Origin: Daphnia pulex
Taxonomy: Eukaryota > Arthropoda > Branchiopoda > Diplostraca > Daphniidae
NCBI RefSeq assembly: GCF_021134715.1
Contig: NC_060023.1
Location: forward strand, 11,780,001-11,844,000
Length of the DNA: 64,000 bases
Reading direction: 5' to 3'
Numbering within the stretch: the first letter of the stretch is position 1; every line of letters begins with the position of its first letter. Positions 22,478 through 35,131 of the stretch are shown here, one piece after another. Made by a program: the position numbers and the translations under genes. Below the pieces are notes generated by a model that did no database searches, was not told the origin of the DNA, and saw only the letters and a program-made list of their open reading frames with translations.

Positions 22478-24141
22478 ATGCGTCTGATGCCGCCTCTCGC
22501 TGCTTTACCGGTAACTCGAATGAGGAACTCGTCCCTGTGCCTCGTCCTAAAGCCTTTGCGCCGAAATCAGCACCACTTGACTTCCTTCAGTTTTCTCGTG
22601 ACAACCTTGCTTTACATTTTGTTGTTCTTCAGTCAGCAGCAGCAGCAGAACGGTTCTCAGTCTCAGGTGAGCCAATGTCATCAATACAGCAGCAGTAGCA
22701 AACACTCTTGGACAGCAGGATCCAACAACACGGCCGGTTTCCCAGTCTCGGCTGCTGATAAAAACAGCAGCAGCAGCGAGGTGCTGAGACTCAGCCGCCC
22801 GTTTCTCAATTACCTCGTCGGCAATTTGCACAACAGCAATTTCCCAGGGGCCCGCAATTACTCCGAGTACCATTTGATCCAGCATCCGCAACGATTCCAG
22901 ATTTTGCCCAGCAGCGTCCAGCCGCTGCGAGCCGATTTCGGGCCAGTGGTCAACGACGTCACATCCTTTGGCTACCCGATCGAAATTGCGCCATGTCGAA
23001 ATGCAACCACCAGCAGCAAAGCCAGCAATAACGGCAGAAGCATTGGTCTCTTTTTGGCCGTCATCTCCGCGCCGAGCTACTTTAACAAACGAGACGTCAT
23101 CCGCAAAACGTGGCTGAGTCAATTGGCCCAGTTGAATAATGCTGGTGACACAGCTGCACCCGCCGCCGTCAAACTGGTGGGCCACGGCTTCATCGTTGGA
23201 CTGACCGAGGACGAGGACATCAAAAAGAGGATAGAGGAAGAAAGCGCCACCCACGGCGACATTTTACAGGTGGACGTGATGGACACATACCCCAATTTGA
23301 CCCGCAAAGTGACCGCGGTATTGAACTGGATCAACAGTCGTTGCTCGCGGGCGGAATTCGTCCTCAAGGTGGACGACGACGTCTACGTCAACACGCACAA
23401 CTTGATTTCGGTCGTCAGGAGTTTGAATTCGTCCCACCTGTCCATTGTTGGTTCGTCTGCAGACGGCATAGTTCGCAGAGGTAATATCATATATTCATTT
23501 TGTAGACCTTAACATTTAAGAGAGAGTTTCGGATGAGGATGGATTTTTCATTGTTTGATGGGGCTTACTACTATTACTATAACTGCTGCTGGCGAGACCA
23601 GACGGTAAATTCGCAGTCAGCGTGGACGACTGGCCGTGGAAGAATTACCCACCGTATTCCATGGGGGCGTTTCTACTCATGTCTGGATGCGTCATCCAAC
23701 CGCTGCTGGCCGCCGCCCAAACGACGCCTTACTTCCCCTTTGAAGACACCTACATTGGCCTGTGCGCCGACAAAGCCCGCGTCAAAATGCGCTTCTCCCC
23801 CAGGTGATGAATTCTTTCTTCATTTCCATATTAGAGCATCATATTATATAGGAGGCCTATATTGCTATTTTCATATCCTTGATAAAAACTAATAATTACG
23901 TCCTTTTCATGGGCTTATTCGACGCCTTTTTATTTTTTGTGTGCACAGGGCGCTGGGCGAGGTCATGACCAACAAGCCTCAGCCGTGTTACATTCACAAT
24001 TCCATTTCATGGCTGACGCAATCGGTTAAGGTCGCCTACCTGTCGCACCACGCTACCGAGGAATTTTACCGCAATGTGACTCGCTGCAAGAAATTGATCC
24101 TTGCTCCTATCAAGACACCCCGCAAATTCGATTTCACGTGA
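22478..24141 (+). CDS. beta-1,3-galactosyltransferase-like, GT31 family
   Basis: Three exons, 22478-23480, 23602-23803 and 23949-24141, join in frame to 465 residues. Intron phases are 1 and 2, matching the GT31 paralogues. A basic N-terminus leads to a membrane segment (SFLVTTLLYILLFF, about 37-51), then a low-complexity Gln/Ser stem with several N-glycosylation sequons. The catalytic domain shows DFGPVVNDVTSFGYPI, LAVISAPSYFNKRDVIRKTW, GFIVGLTEDED and FVLKVDDDVYVN (DDD at 299-301). Exon 2 has WPWKNYPPYSMGAFLLMSG and FEDTYIGLC, the second acidic motif. All usual GT31 motifs are intact, so I expect an active UDP-sugar transferase of the Golgi lumen. Exon 1 is markedly more GC-rich than its surroundings. 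An alternative start at the second in-frame ATG would still precede the membrane segment. Confidence 0.9.
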
Positions 24142-24822
24142 GCCATTTCAATCCATTACACACATTTAATAGCCTACATAATATACAAGACATTAGGGCT
24201 ATGACTTGGCAGCTGATGATGTGGTATTTTAAGATTGCAATACAAATCTTCCCTGCGAAATCTTCTATGTCTAACATATTATTTGATTAAATCTATACAA
24301 ACTATACGAGCCCACTTGACGAGTGCAGACTTGTTTACTTACGTTAACCTTAGTTGACTTTTCCCGCAAAACCATTCCCCCGCGTGCCCCCTTCCTATCA
24401 CTGTTAAAAAGGGTACCACTTAATTGGGGTTGACATCCACCAAAAATAGGTGAATGTACGAAATTGTGACGCTTTTTGCCAATTTCGGGTTAGTGACCAA
24501 TCAATTTTTTTTTCAAATTTAGTGCAAATAAGGGCAAATAACCCCGAAAACCGGCAGAGCCGTGTTGACAAGTTCAGTTTTCTCTAAACTATGCAGCACT
24601 GGTAGAATTATTTCAAGTCTATTTAATAATTATTAGTTTATCCATTAGTATTTGCAATCTACTTGCCAAGTAGATCAAATTTCATTTAAAATTTTGTCAC
24701 ATTTTCCAACTTGAACCTTTTCAAGCATGAATCCCTTTGCTTACAAATTATAACGATTTCTGAAAACGTAAGTAGTCTACGACGAACGACTAACGTCTAC
24801 TAACGAAAAATGTTTGGTCAAT
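24142..24822. other. intergenic, no gene seen
   Basis: Contains a lone CACTGTTAAAA end near 24401, the terminal word of a MITE family seen elsewhere in the window. No partner end was found, so this is probably a truncated copy. Confidence 0.4.
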
Positions 24823-26353
24823 TAGGGGAGTCTGGGGTAATTTGGGACGCGTTTTGTTTTAAGACTATAACTTCCAAATAAACCAATCGATTTCATTTAT
24901 TTTCCGTTTTGATGTTTTCTGTTCTTTTTCCCATTCCCAGTAATTTTTTGGTAGTATTAGGTGAAATGGTTTATCCTGTTTCGATTTTCATAGTTTTGAA
25001 AAAATTGAGGGGGGAGCTTATCACAGGACACGGTATTTCTCTCTCCTGCAAATATACCACCGGAGGCCATGCGTGAAAACCTCTGTCGTGCAAATTTACC
25101 GCCAGAGGCCATGCGTGAAAACCCTCTATCCTGCAAATTTACCGCCGGAGGCTGTGGCCTCTTGCAAAGGTTGCATAATCAAAGTCGCTGTTGGTGTAGT
25201 GGCTATGGCTCTGGCTTAGTGAGTTATGGAAGGGTGGTTAAAACCCACCTCCCACCAGCATTGTTTTCGATATTATCGGCTTGCAAGGGTAAGGGTATAG
25301 GTAGTCAAGGTTCGGTACCAACGAAATATCGTGATACACTTTTTCACGCAATAAACACGACACTGACGCACAGCAATCAATTGCATTTGAAAATTGTTCA
25401 AATTCAATGGCAAGAAATGGTGTAGTGGTTATACCACTGTCCTGGTAAAGAAGAGGTTCATGGTGAAAATCCCATTAAAGATTTACCTTTTTTTGAGGAT
25501 GAAATTTAGTTTTGACCTACGCTTCTGTTGTGCTTGATTGCTCACCCAAGTCAAAATTTCGCAAAAATTTGTTTTTTTCACAAAATTGAAAGATTAGAGA
25601 ATTTGCAGAAAAATAACGGGTAGAGGCAAGTAGCAAAAGTGAAACACTAAAAAAAACCGGGAGTGACGTACGTGCAACTTATCGGCATATCAGTCTGAAA
25701 TTTAATTATTTGATAACCCATCCACGACTCAAACACACCAAGATATCGGGAGGGGGGGGAAGCTCAAACACTAACATCGAGCGAAAAAGAAAATAGCTAC
25801 TCACTATGGCAAGATTCGGATTGCGGAATCAAGATTAAGAGGAAAAATGAGACCAACGGGAATGAATGAAATTTGCACTGCAAATTTACCGACGGAGATA
25901 ATGCCGCTCAAGGGGCGTTTTTCTGGAAATAAAATTGATCTGGCAATTCCTGTTTTATCCCGTTTTCCATGTTCCGTTTAACCCGAACCCAAACAACATA
26001 AAAAAAACTAAATTATGACATACTTAATAGGAACACATTTTTATAAAATTTAAAAACCATCTTAAACTATGAAAAAACCTATAAATCAGCTTTCTGGGTT
26101 TTATAAAAATCTAAATAAAAGTATTAAAAAAATTGAAAACTAAACGTAAGAAATTTTTTTCGGATTCCCATTTTTTTGTTTTTCCCATAAAATTTGACAA
26201 ATTAATCATAATTTCAAGAAAAAAATTTTATGAGATTAATAGAACATCATTTAACATACACTGTATTTTTTTCATAATTTTTAGACAAATTGTACATATT
26301 AAAATTGCCCTGTACATTTTATAGATACATACACATAGCCCCAGTCTCCCCTA
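24823..26353. mobile_element. MITE-like element, TIR TAGGGGAGTCTGGGG
   Basis: The left end TAGGGGAGTCTGGGG pairs with the right end CCCCAGTCTCCCCTA, with one mismatch. A TA target duplication is plausible. Inside, 25030-25150 has three tandem copies of a roughly 43-bp unit (GCAAATTTACCGCCGGAGGC and variants), with a further stray copy near 25877. Two tRNA-like segments (A box TGGTGTAGTGG at about 25193 and 25418) lie downstream of these. No transposase was recognised. Confidence 0.6.
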
Positions 26354-27799
26354 TCTATTCCTTGTTGAGATGTATAATACTGTATCCTTTAATGAACATC
26401 TGCAAGCTTATGAAGTTGCACAACGGAAACATAAAAATAAACTTGTAGCTTACGATAGTTTAAGTGATCAAAAGGTATATGTACTTCATTCCCCAGTTGA
26501 CATGTCAGTTCAAACTTCTCTGTATGTATAATGAAGCAGCATGTAGTTACAAAATGAAATTTCACAAGAAACCAATAGCAAACCTATCTAAATCTGGAAT
26601 ACTGATTCTTCTTAATTTCTTGAAAATGGAATTCAGTTTACAATCATTTGAACAAGAAAAATTACAAAAATACAACAATATTGATAAAAAGACTCATTTC
26701 AGTTGCCATTCAAGCTTGAATTTTTGTTTGTTTTGAAGTATAAGAGTGGGCCACTGCAATCTGTCAACATGAGAGATGAGATGAACCCTTGAAATCAATT
26801 TCTGTATAATTTGTTGCAACAATCACTAATTCCAATTGATTTTTGAAATAATGGTGCAAAAGTAATTTACCTACTCTTACGTAAATAATAATTATTTGAA
26901 GTTTCAACATTGTCACAATAGAAAGTATGGTAACGCAAAACAAACGTTTGCCTTTTTCTTTCTTTAAATCAGAGACTGAGACTCTTCTGCCATAAATCAA
27001 TTTCTCAAATAACAAAGGTAACAAAGGTAACAAAGGTAATATTGATGTACGATTGATAACACAAAAGTTGGTTTCTAAAAGTGACCTAGTAAGAGAATCA
27101 ACCAAGTCTTGCAATGTTGTTTTTAAAAGACGAAGTTCCTTTAATAAAAACACTAGGGTTGTTATTGGCAAGAATTCTCCTATTATAAAGACGGTATCAT
27201 TATTCAATGTGTCTTGAGACCTAGAGTGTCTTCTTTCAATTTCAAATTTATTTTTGACGGAATGTTTGTTTATCAGTTTGCAACATATCTAATTTTGATA
27301 GTAATGTCCTCCATTAATGTTACAGAGGATGGTGCCAATTATCACTCGTCAAACAATTCGTCTTCACAATCTGAAAAACCAGGCAGTGTGGTTCTTCTCA
27401 ATCAGCCACCACCACCGATGAAGAGATTGATGAAGCAGTACTTCAAGAACAAGTGATTTTCATCACACCTCATAAAGAGGATCTTATAGTTGTTGAACAA
27501 TAAGGCACACCAGCCAAGAGAAAGTGAATGCAGGACGTTCAGAAACAAATAACTGCCATACCCAACGCCAAACCAATACCTTCATCATACAAACTTCCAA
27601 ACCGGTTTCAGACCGGTTACCGAGGAATAGTTAACTAAATTCTTCAGGGAAAACTTAGTTTTGTTGTGTTCTTATTTTAATTTCGATTTCAACATGTCCA
27701 ATAAAGCAAATTTCGTGCCCCCCCCCCTTGTTTACGTCCATTAGGTCTATAGGTTACAATTTAGAAAAAAAATTTCCCACAGGACAAGTTCAATTTTAA
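26354..27799. other. intergenic; unrecognised open frames
   Basis: A 147-codon minus-strand frame (26764-27207) and an 80-codon plus-strand frame (27214-27456, with one hydrophobic segment and a proline-rich tail) are the longest. Neither matches a family I know. Codon use looks random and AT-driven, so I do not call them genes. The run at 26366-26520 also has an uninterrupted frame of similar quality. Confidence 0.3.
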
Positions 27800-29066
27800 T
27801 TAAAAGATTTCGGGGGCAATGGAAAAAATGGACGGGCAGTTATTTCGCGCCAGCAAAGTGTAACGTTGGGTCAAATTCTTGTAAACGGGAATGTCGTACG
27901 TCAACTTGTTCCAGGTGTGAACGCCTACCACCTGGTCTGTCAGCCAAACGGGTCGACTTTCGTTCGTCAGTTGAAAGATGAAAAATTCTTTCGTCGCCTC
28001 CGAAAAATTGACGGGGCAAAACGACGAGTAGTGGAGAACATTGAACCCGTGACAGCTGACATAGTTCATCTCGAGGAGATCGTTCGCTTTGCACCAACTT
28101 TTTAGCACCCGCAAAAGCAGAGCGGGACCGTTGTGGCCCCAAACATCCGACCTGCACAAAAATTCTATTCAAAATTTTGGAAGGAAATTAATGTCAGACA
28201 ACAAGTTTAACTTTCCGGTAATTTGTGGCAAAATCTTTCACGGCCAACTCCATGACCGGATTCTTGAAATCCGCATGGAGGACCCCACTGCCAAGCTCGT
28301 CGTCGGATTCGGCGGCGACGAAGTTGCGGAAGTCGGTGACTGGGCGGACGGATATCACGTCAAGATCGAAATAGTATCCGCCGTATTTGTGCAGTGTCAG
28401 AAATCGAAGGCCGTCACTGAGGTGAGACACGTGGAAAGGTCCTTGCCTCCATTCGTTGCAGTGGTACCAATACTCCAGCGGCGTTCCGACCATGTAATCG
28501 TCCAAACTGGTGTTTATCAGGTGAATGTTGTTGTATTTCTCCTTCAGTTTCTGCAGTGTGACAGAGCTAGTGTTTATTTGCCCTCTCATGAATAGAACGT
28601 TGACTGTTAGATTGGGATTGTGATAAGCGAGGGACTCGACGGCGCAGGCCTGCCGGAAGTTTAAGGTGGCGCTACCGGAAGTTTCTATGAAAAAAGCCCT
28701 GTCGTGCCACCCATGGATTTGTTTCTTTTCCCACTCTCGGAGTAAATATTGGGAATTGTCTGGGCACGTCGGCAAGGTACAATTCGATCGACCGCAGATA
28801 TCTGTTGGGCGATCAGATGGTAGACAACAGGTCCCTCTGTCGATGGTCGTAGGAATTTTCAATTCTTCCTGAACATTTTTGGTTGCAGCAATTTTACATC
28901 CAATTTTTTCGTACTAAAAAATAATTAAATTTACCCATAATGGAATGAAGCCCAAGTAGCAAAGAGTAGAGATGACTAAAATCACGGCGAGAAGGAAACG
29001 AGCGCTGATCACCCTTTTCATGCAAAGGATACGAATAACGCGCCCGATGTCGGAAAACAGCAACAT
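27800..29066 (-). CDS. alpha-1,4-glycosyltransferase, A4GALT type, with odd splice donor
   Basis: Three minus-strand exons, 28935-29066, 28216-28868 and 27800-28151, join to 378 residues with the same phases (0 and 2) as the paralogue at 0.07-1.57 kb. Exon 1 gives a type II anchor (FLLAVILVISTLCYLGF). Exon 2 has RQACAVESLAYHNPN and the DxD block GGYYFDLDVI (aspartates about 212 and 214). Exon 3 carries DVWGHNGPALLLRVLK and ends FSIAPEIF, as in its relative. The notable defect is the donor of intron 2 (28152-28215). The expected GTAAGT reads GAAAGT, a single T-to-A change at position +2. Unless a rare donor is used, the 64-bp intron is retained and translation stops nine codons later, removing the C-terminal domain. 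It is therefore either an incipient pseudogene or an allele-specific or base-call difference. Confidence 0.8.
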
Positions 29067-30129
29067 GTTTATGACGTTGCTGTTGAACTCATATCAATGA
29101 AGCACCGAATGTTTCGGGCATTTCGACGATGGCTGGAAACCTTCTAGTCACAGTTAAGAACCGGCATTGATTAGCCAGATGAGAGTTCAAATGCTCCTCC
29201 TACTGAAATCACGACTACTCTAACCATAGCGACGGCGCTAGTATAGTTCTCTTAACTCTGTTCCCTGAACTGAACAAATTTCGTTGACGATTTCTCCCCA
29301 CTGCTGGTTCACAGAATATCCAAAAATGTTTCTGATACGGAAGGCTATAGAAATTGGAGAAGCGCGTACCTGTTGATGTTGTCAGCAAGTTTGATGTTAA
29401 CTTTTTGGAGTATTTCAATTGCCTTTTCTTTTCCTCATCGGCTGTTTGCTGGTCAAGTGGACGAGGATTATTAAAACCTCGTTTGCGTTTTCCCCTCAAT
29501 ATGAACGAAAAAAAGCCGAAAAGAGCAAAACAGCCGCAGATATATTAAATCCCTTTTGGTCAGATGCTTCTCTCATCATGCTAGCCAATGGGCGTTTTTT
29601 CTTGTAGCCTGCAACAAATACTGTAGACTGCAATAAATAATAGTAATTTTTTAAAAAATACTCGATATTCGTTTTTTTATTCGGATTAAATTACACACAG
29701 CGGTGGTAGAGTACTTATTTAACATACTTGAAAAAAAAATTCAAGTACCACTTATTTTGTTATTATGCTTAAATTTTGTTCCTACTGATCTATGATTTAT
29801 AGATCAGTATGCTGTACAGATAATATGTTAACGTACTTATTTCCAAAATAAGAGTTAAGACTTATGATATGGGTATTGAACATGGGATTTCCGGATTACA
29901 ATGATCCACTGAGCCTCACTAGTTATAGGCCTATTGTTAATTTTAACAATCATAATATATTAAACGATTGGCGTTGGGACTTCAAAATTTTTCCAAATGT
30001 CCAAACATCACTTTTAATTTTCTCCCTACCACCCATCACACTCACCACAACAAATGAATTAAATCCGTTTGATATGAGCCATTTGGCGACACACTCGATA
30101 TACGATATATTCTTATACATATTATTGAT
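29067..30129. other. intergenic, no gene seen
   Basis: Upstream region of the A4GALT-type gene. Beyond short chance frames nothing is supported. Confidence 0.4.
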
Positions 30130-31345
30130 TAGATATACTAAGCCCAAACTACCGTCGCGGATGAAAGTTTGTATACGTTGCTGTGCTCAAATACCCGCCT
30201 TTTTACTCTGTATTGGTAGATAGTGTGAGCCTATCGTGTTATTTGTTCGCATTTTTCTTTTTTAACCCAAACCCTCTACCCCTTAACACCACTAGCTATT
30301 TTACTGCAATTCGATAGACGGTTAAGCAAACCTTTTACGGAACGCTGAATGAAATTTACGAACGCTAGATTAGCAAGAGTTATAGAATTAAAAGTTGATA
30401 TGACAAAATATTGACGATTAATAGAATTTGTCCATCAACCTTATTTTCTATTCATTTAGCGCCAGTTAAAAGGGTTGCGTAATCGTTTGCCGCGTCATCG
30501 TAAAATAGTTAGTGTTGTTAAGGTGTTTTTATGGTTTTTCGATGAAGCCAAGGAAAATAGATAAAATAGCCAATGGTATAACTACAGCTTGTCGGTAGGA
30601 ACTACCTTGAACTTGAATCAAGTTGAATGCCCTTATTCTTTATAATAATAGATAGCGCCCTTCATAAGGCTATAGCATCAATTACGTTTGCTCATAGTAA
30701 CAATGCTGCTGCTTAATAACACGTGTTGCACATCACTTTACATGAGTTATTGAACAGCACTTTCACTACGTGTTGTATTTGGAGCCTTGAAAGTCTGGAT
30801 TGTCGAGGTCATAAATGACGAGACATCTGGTTATTTTTTTTCTTTGCTGGAAACTAAAGGGGAATTCCCCACTCAAAGCTGCTTGATTTTCAACTTGTAT
30901 AATAAACATCTTCGCTTCTCTGTGTTGGATTTCTATGATTGGGGATTTCTTAACTATGGGTAACTAATTTAACCATAGCCGATTATCAGACATTTGAATC
31001 AAGGCAAAATAAACTAGCAATATATAGCTATTTATTAAACAGTGATACGGGCATAATATGGCCGAGAATTGATCAGTTTGTTACTGTGACAATTTATTCA
31101 TTTATTAAATTATTTTAGCATTTTGCGATAATATAATTGCGTATCGTTTGCGATATCGTGGGTAAATTAGTGATTGATAGAGTGAGGTATAGTTAAGTAA
31201 AGAAGGGGGGTAAAAACAAAAAGCAACCAACAAATAACAACCCCTTTCTCTTGTGATAGGCTCACACTACCCGCCAATACAGAGTAAAAAAGGCGTATAT
31301 TTGAGCATAAGGTATACAAACTTTCAGCCACGACTGTATACTACG
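30130..31345. mobile_element. element with about 100-bp inverted ends; contains a dispersed repeat
   Basis: About 30150-30260 and 31225-31335 are inverted copies. Shared words are GATAGGCTCACACTA, CCAATACAGAGTAAAAA and GTATACAAACTTTCA against their complements. Inside, 30530-30910 is the second copy of the repeat at 16900-17345. No protein was recognised. Confidence 0.55.
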
Positions 31346-31739
31346 AAAATCAGAATATTACTTCCAGGTCTATTATCTCAACCCTCTGCCATATCCATTA
31401 GAAATTCAAGCCGAAGGGTACACACTCCTGTCAAGTACACAATAGAAATCTACGCTGTTGCTGCTGCTCGTTTTATCTACTAAGGCTGCTGTGTTGAATA
31501 ATCTTCCTCCTCTATAATTATCACTAAGATAATGCCAAGGAAAGTTATTTGATTGCCCATGGCCATGGGGTAGATATATAAATACAAATAATCTGAATAT
31601 AATTATGAAAACCGATGCTAGCCTCTTGAAATTATTGCCTATCAGCTAAAATAACTTAAGCATAACTATAATGAAATATGTACACAATACAATTGCAATC
31701 AGTCATAATTTTTAACGTGTTAAGGTCATTCGCCTCTTC

Positions 31740-32774
31740 CCCTAGTAGAACAAGATTCGTTCAGACAGGAATACATCTATTAGATGGCTATCTTATAGAT
31801 ATCTTTGCAATAGTTTAATGTCATCTCTTGAAGATATCTTCTTCAAGACATGTATGAGACAGCAAATTAATAAATCTTTTCAGTATTCCTTTCATTCTTT
31901 TGTAATTTATACTGATTTCAGACACTTTTGTAGTGATTTATCACTTATAGAAGCTTCGTCTTTACCGGGAATTGAACCCGGACCAATTGCTAGCAATCGA
32001 GTGCGATACCAGCACGCCACATTAGTTATAAATATTGTTGTTCGGTTTTTATAGAATAGTTTGTTACCTTATTGATTGATGAGAAAGCGCTTTTATATCG
32101 CACATAAGTAAGGTAATTATCTCTTAACGTACACAAAAAAATTTTTCTTCCGGTTTGTGATGTGATCTAATCTTTTTAAGTGGGGTTGTTATGTAAGATA
32201 TTAGGGTACCTTTTTTAAAATATATTTTTTAAACGTCATGCACATTAACAGTTGTAGTGCAAAATCTTTATTTACGTACAGATTTAGCGTGTTTTCTAAT
32301 ATTAGTCTGACTAAGGATTTTTCCAAGCAATTTTTCCCAGTTGCTAAATGTAATGAATCATTGAAACATAATTTTGTGAACAAAGAAAATTCGTGGCTTT
32401 TTCAGGAGTTCCTCTGTGGATGTTTTACAGCTCAAATAATTTATAACAATTTGTTATAATTTAAAATCAAGTCGCAATGCATGTTTTTCGCATATTTATA
32501 ACTTAAAATTGAAGAAATTACATTTGATAATAAGCCTAACTTACGTTGGTTTCACTTAAACAAATTTGCTTTACATGTTGTTTTTCTGTTCACACAAACC
32601 GAAGAAAGATATCTTTTATGAGATATCTTATAGATATTAGTTGCCATCTATATCAAGAAGATATATAATTACATATATCTTCTAGATATCTTTAAGATAT
32701 CTTTATTTAACGAGACACTGATAAGATAGGAAGATATCTTAAAGATATCTAGAAGACATCCTGTTCTACTAGGG
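31740..32774. mobile_element. MITE, TIR CCCTAGTAGAACA
   Basis: The ends CCCTAGTAGAACA and TGTTCTACTAGGG are inverted repeats of 13 bp. Subterminal regions are full of AAGATATCT words in both orientations. A tRNA-like segment on the minus strand (31963-32018) has A box TGGCGTGCTGG and B box GGTTCAATTCC. Its terminus is related to that of the element at 19988-20761. Confidence 0.65.
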
Positions 32775-35131
32775 TCGGAGATCGACATTCTTGAATTCCG
32801 CATCTTCCATTCAATTTTTCCTCCGGCGTAAAAATTAAAAAGAGATCATCATTCCTTTATATAGTGTTCCCTTCCTATTCAGGGCGGCAAGAAGGAACTA
32901 TTTAGAACTATTAAGCTTGGGGTATACCCGGGTAAACCCAAAGAAATAATTTTCCCTAATTAAAACTTTAAACTCCCCACTTCTTTGCTTGACTTGAAGG
33001 TTAAAATTCTTTGGCTCACACAATTATTTTACGTCACACTTGTAAACTGACTAATTAGTTGTTCTACCCGATATAGTATAAAAATGTTTCTTGTACATAA
33101 AAAAAACTTTATGGAGCAGTAGGATATCCTCCGTTGCCAGGTCTGGAAATCAATTTTGTGTACACTCTCTTTAAACGCTGTACGCTGATTGGCCCTAACT
33201 GTCCCTGATAAGTCAAAAACAGCTGTCCCGATTTCCCGATGTAGACTATTTTTATTAAAAGTTAATATTATCTAAAGTAATTGATCAAAAATTATAATTT
33301 TTGTTTCTAACGATCAAGAAATTATTTAGCTTCATTTCCATATTAAATTTACATGCCATTTGCGATTATTTTCTTCTAGAAACATAAAATGGCGGAGACA
33401 AAATTATTTAAAAAAAAACGTTTTTTAGTTTTGCTAATAACTGATACAGTTTTTGACAAAATCAACCAAATTCCATGCCAAAGTAGATTGTATGTATCTA
33501 AATAACATACTAAAAAAATTTAATTTTATTAAAATCTACTATTTTTCACCCTACTGACTCTCTTGATCCGGTGTCCCGGCATACTCCAGTCTCCCCTAGG
33601 GGAGTAGGGGAAGACCGGGGCTATGTAGGACAATTTTTTTCTTTAAGCTGCCAATTTTTATAGAAGAATTTAGTTAAAATAAAAGTATAGCAGTGATTCC
33701 CATGCATTCTCTACATTAGGTTATTTTTCATATTGTTTCGTTTAACTATGTAATAGTTATTTAATTAAATGTAAAGAGGAAAAAAATCGGAACAGACAGA
33801 TTCCAATTGATGATTCTAATACACTATAAAGAGAAAACAAAAATACGTTTCCATCTCAACTTGAACATATGAACCATGAAGTTCCAATCTAGTACTCTAA
33901 CCAATTCACCAATAATTGATATCATTAAGTTGAATTTGAAAGGACAAATTGCAAGAAAAGGTTGCTACATTGTTACTTGAATTGGTTTACGTATTGTTGA
34001 AAATTAAAAACCTTTTTGTTATAAGCGTATAATATATCACAAGACTTAATTCTTTAAAATATTGGTTTCACAAAATTTATTTAAGTCCAACATTTTTCTA
34101 AGTCCCATTTGACAAAATTTTTTATGTCCAATATTCTCTAAATCGTATACGTATTACGTAAATGTAATATACATAGTCGTATACGTTGTTGAAGATAGCA
34201 TTCAATAGAAGTATAAATAACTTGGAAGTTCATAATGCACTCTCATTCTTTTTCGAAGATCGGATGTAAGCGTTCCTAATATATGAGTACATTTCATATC
34301 AGAACGTTTCTACAGGAACAGCTTCAATCAATAAGCCGAACATCGAATGATTAAAATACCGAAAAACGGTCTAACTATCAACGAAAAAAGCTTTTCGTCA
34401 AAATACTACCGATTTGTCTTTTTGGTAGGTTTAAATCACCGTTTTCCAGATTTGGGTACCAAGTCGCGCTTTTCGATGATACCTAACTACCAATAATCCG
34501 TAACATTTTTAACAGTGTTGTTGAAGACTTGAGTAAAATGAACTTGATGAAAAAACAACCAACAACGTGAACCACATCTGTCTCACAAATTTTACTCCGC
34601 CCCTTTCGCACGTTAAAAAATAGAAAAAAATTTCAACTACCCGTATTTGGCTGTAACCTTGTGCATTAGTTGAAGACTTTGCTAAGAAATGGAACAAAAC
34701 TAAACCCAGCGAGAAATAATAACGATGACGCAGACATGTAAGCCACAGCTGTTCCAAAAATATTATATCGACAAGCAGCCAATAGCAGACGCCCAACGAT
34801 ACCCATAGATTAAATAATAGTTTTTTATGGCTCTGCATGCTTTCTCCCCGCCCCATTTATCCCGGTAAAGCCTTCCAGATAATCAACAAAATTCTCTCAG
34901 GAGTAAGCTTCCTTCGGGAGTAGTAAAATTGGCTCTGCGACAGAAACACTCTCCGAAGTATAGTTAACATCCATTATTTTCGGTGTGTCTTCTTCTTTGC
35001 GTTTTTTCTTTACTAGAAACTTCGAAAACAGCTGTAAGTAAACTGCAATCCTGTGAAACAAGTGCGTAGTTTTTAAGAAAAGCCCTACGCCTATAATGTA
35101 TAGGTGGCAGATTTCTGTTGTTTTTCCCAAT
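32775..35131. other. intergenic with MITE termini and a tRNA-like segment
   Basis: Near 33586-33640 two copies of a CAGTCTCCCCT/AGGGGAGTAGGGG terminus abut head to head. About 33850-33910 (minus) resembles a tRNA A box followed by a weak B box. At 34508-34520 there is a lone TTTTTAACAGTG end. No gene is supported. Confidence 0.4.

Noticed and set aside
22547..23254. Long minus-strand open frame of 235 codons opposite the GT31 exon
   Set aside because: It is the antisense shadow of a GC-rich coding exon whose plus-strand protein has all GT31 motifs; the minus-strand frame has none.
25030..25150. Possible CRISPR-like array of about 43-bp units
   Set aside because: Only three direct units with no regular unique spacers, in eukaryotic DNA within a MITE-like element; a plain tandem repeat.
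26764..27207. 147-codon minus-strand frame
   Set aside because: No recognisable domain, AT-driven codons and a simple PLLPLLPLL repeat from a triplicated AACAAAGGT unit; unsupported as a gene.
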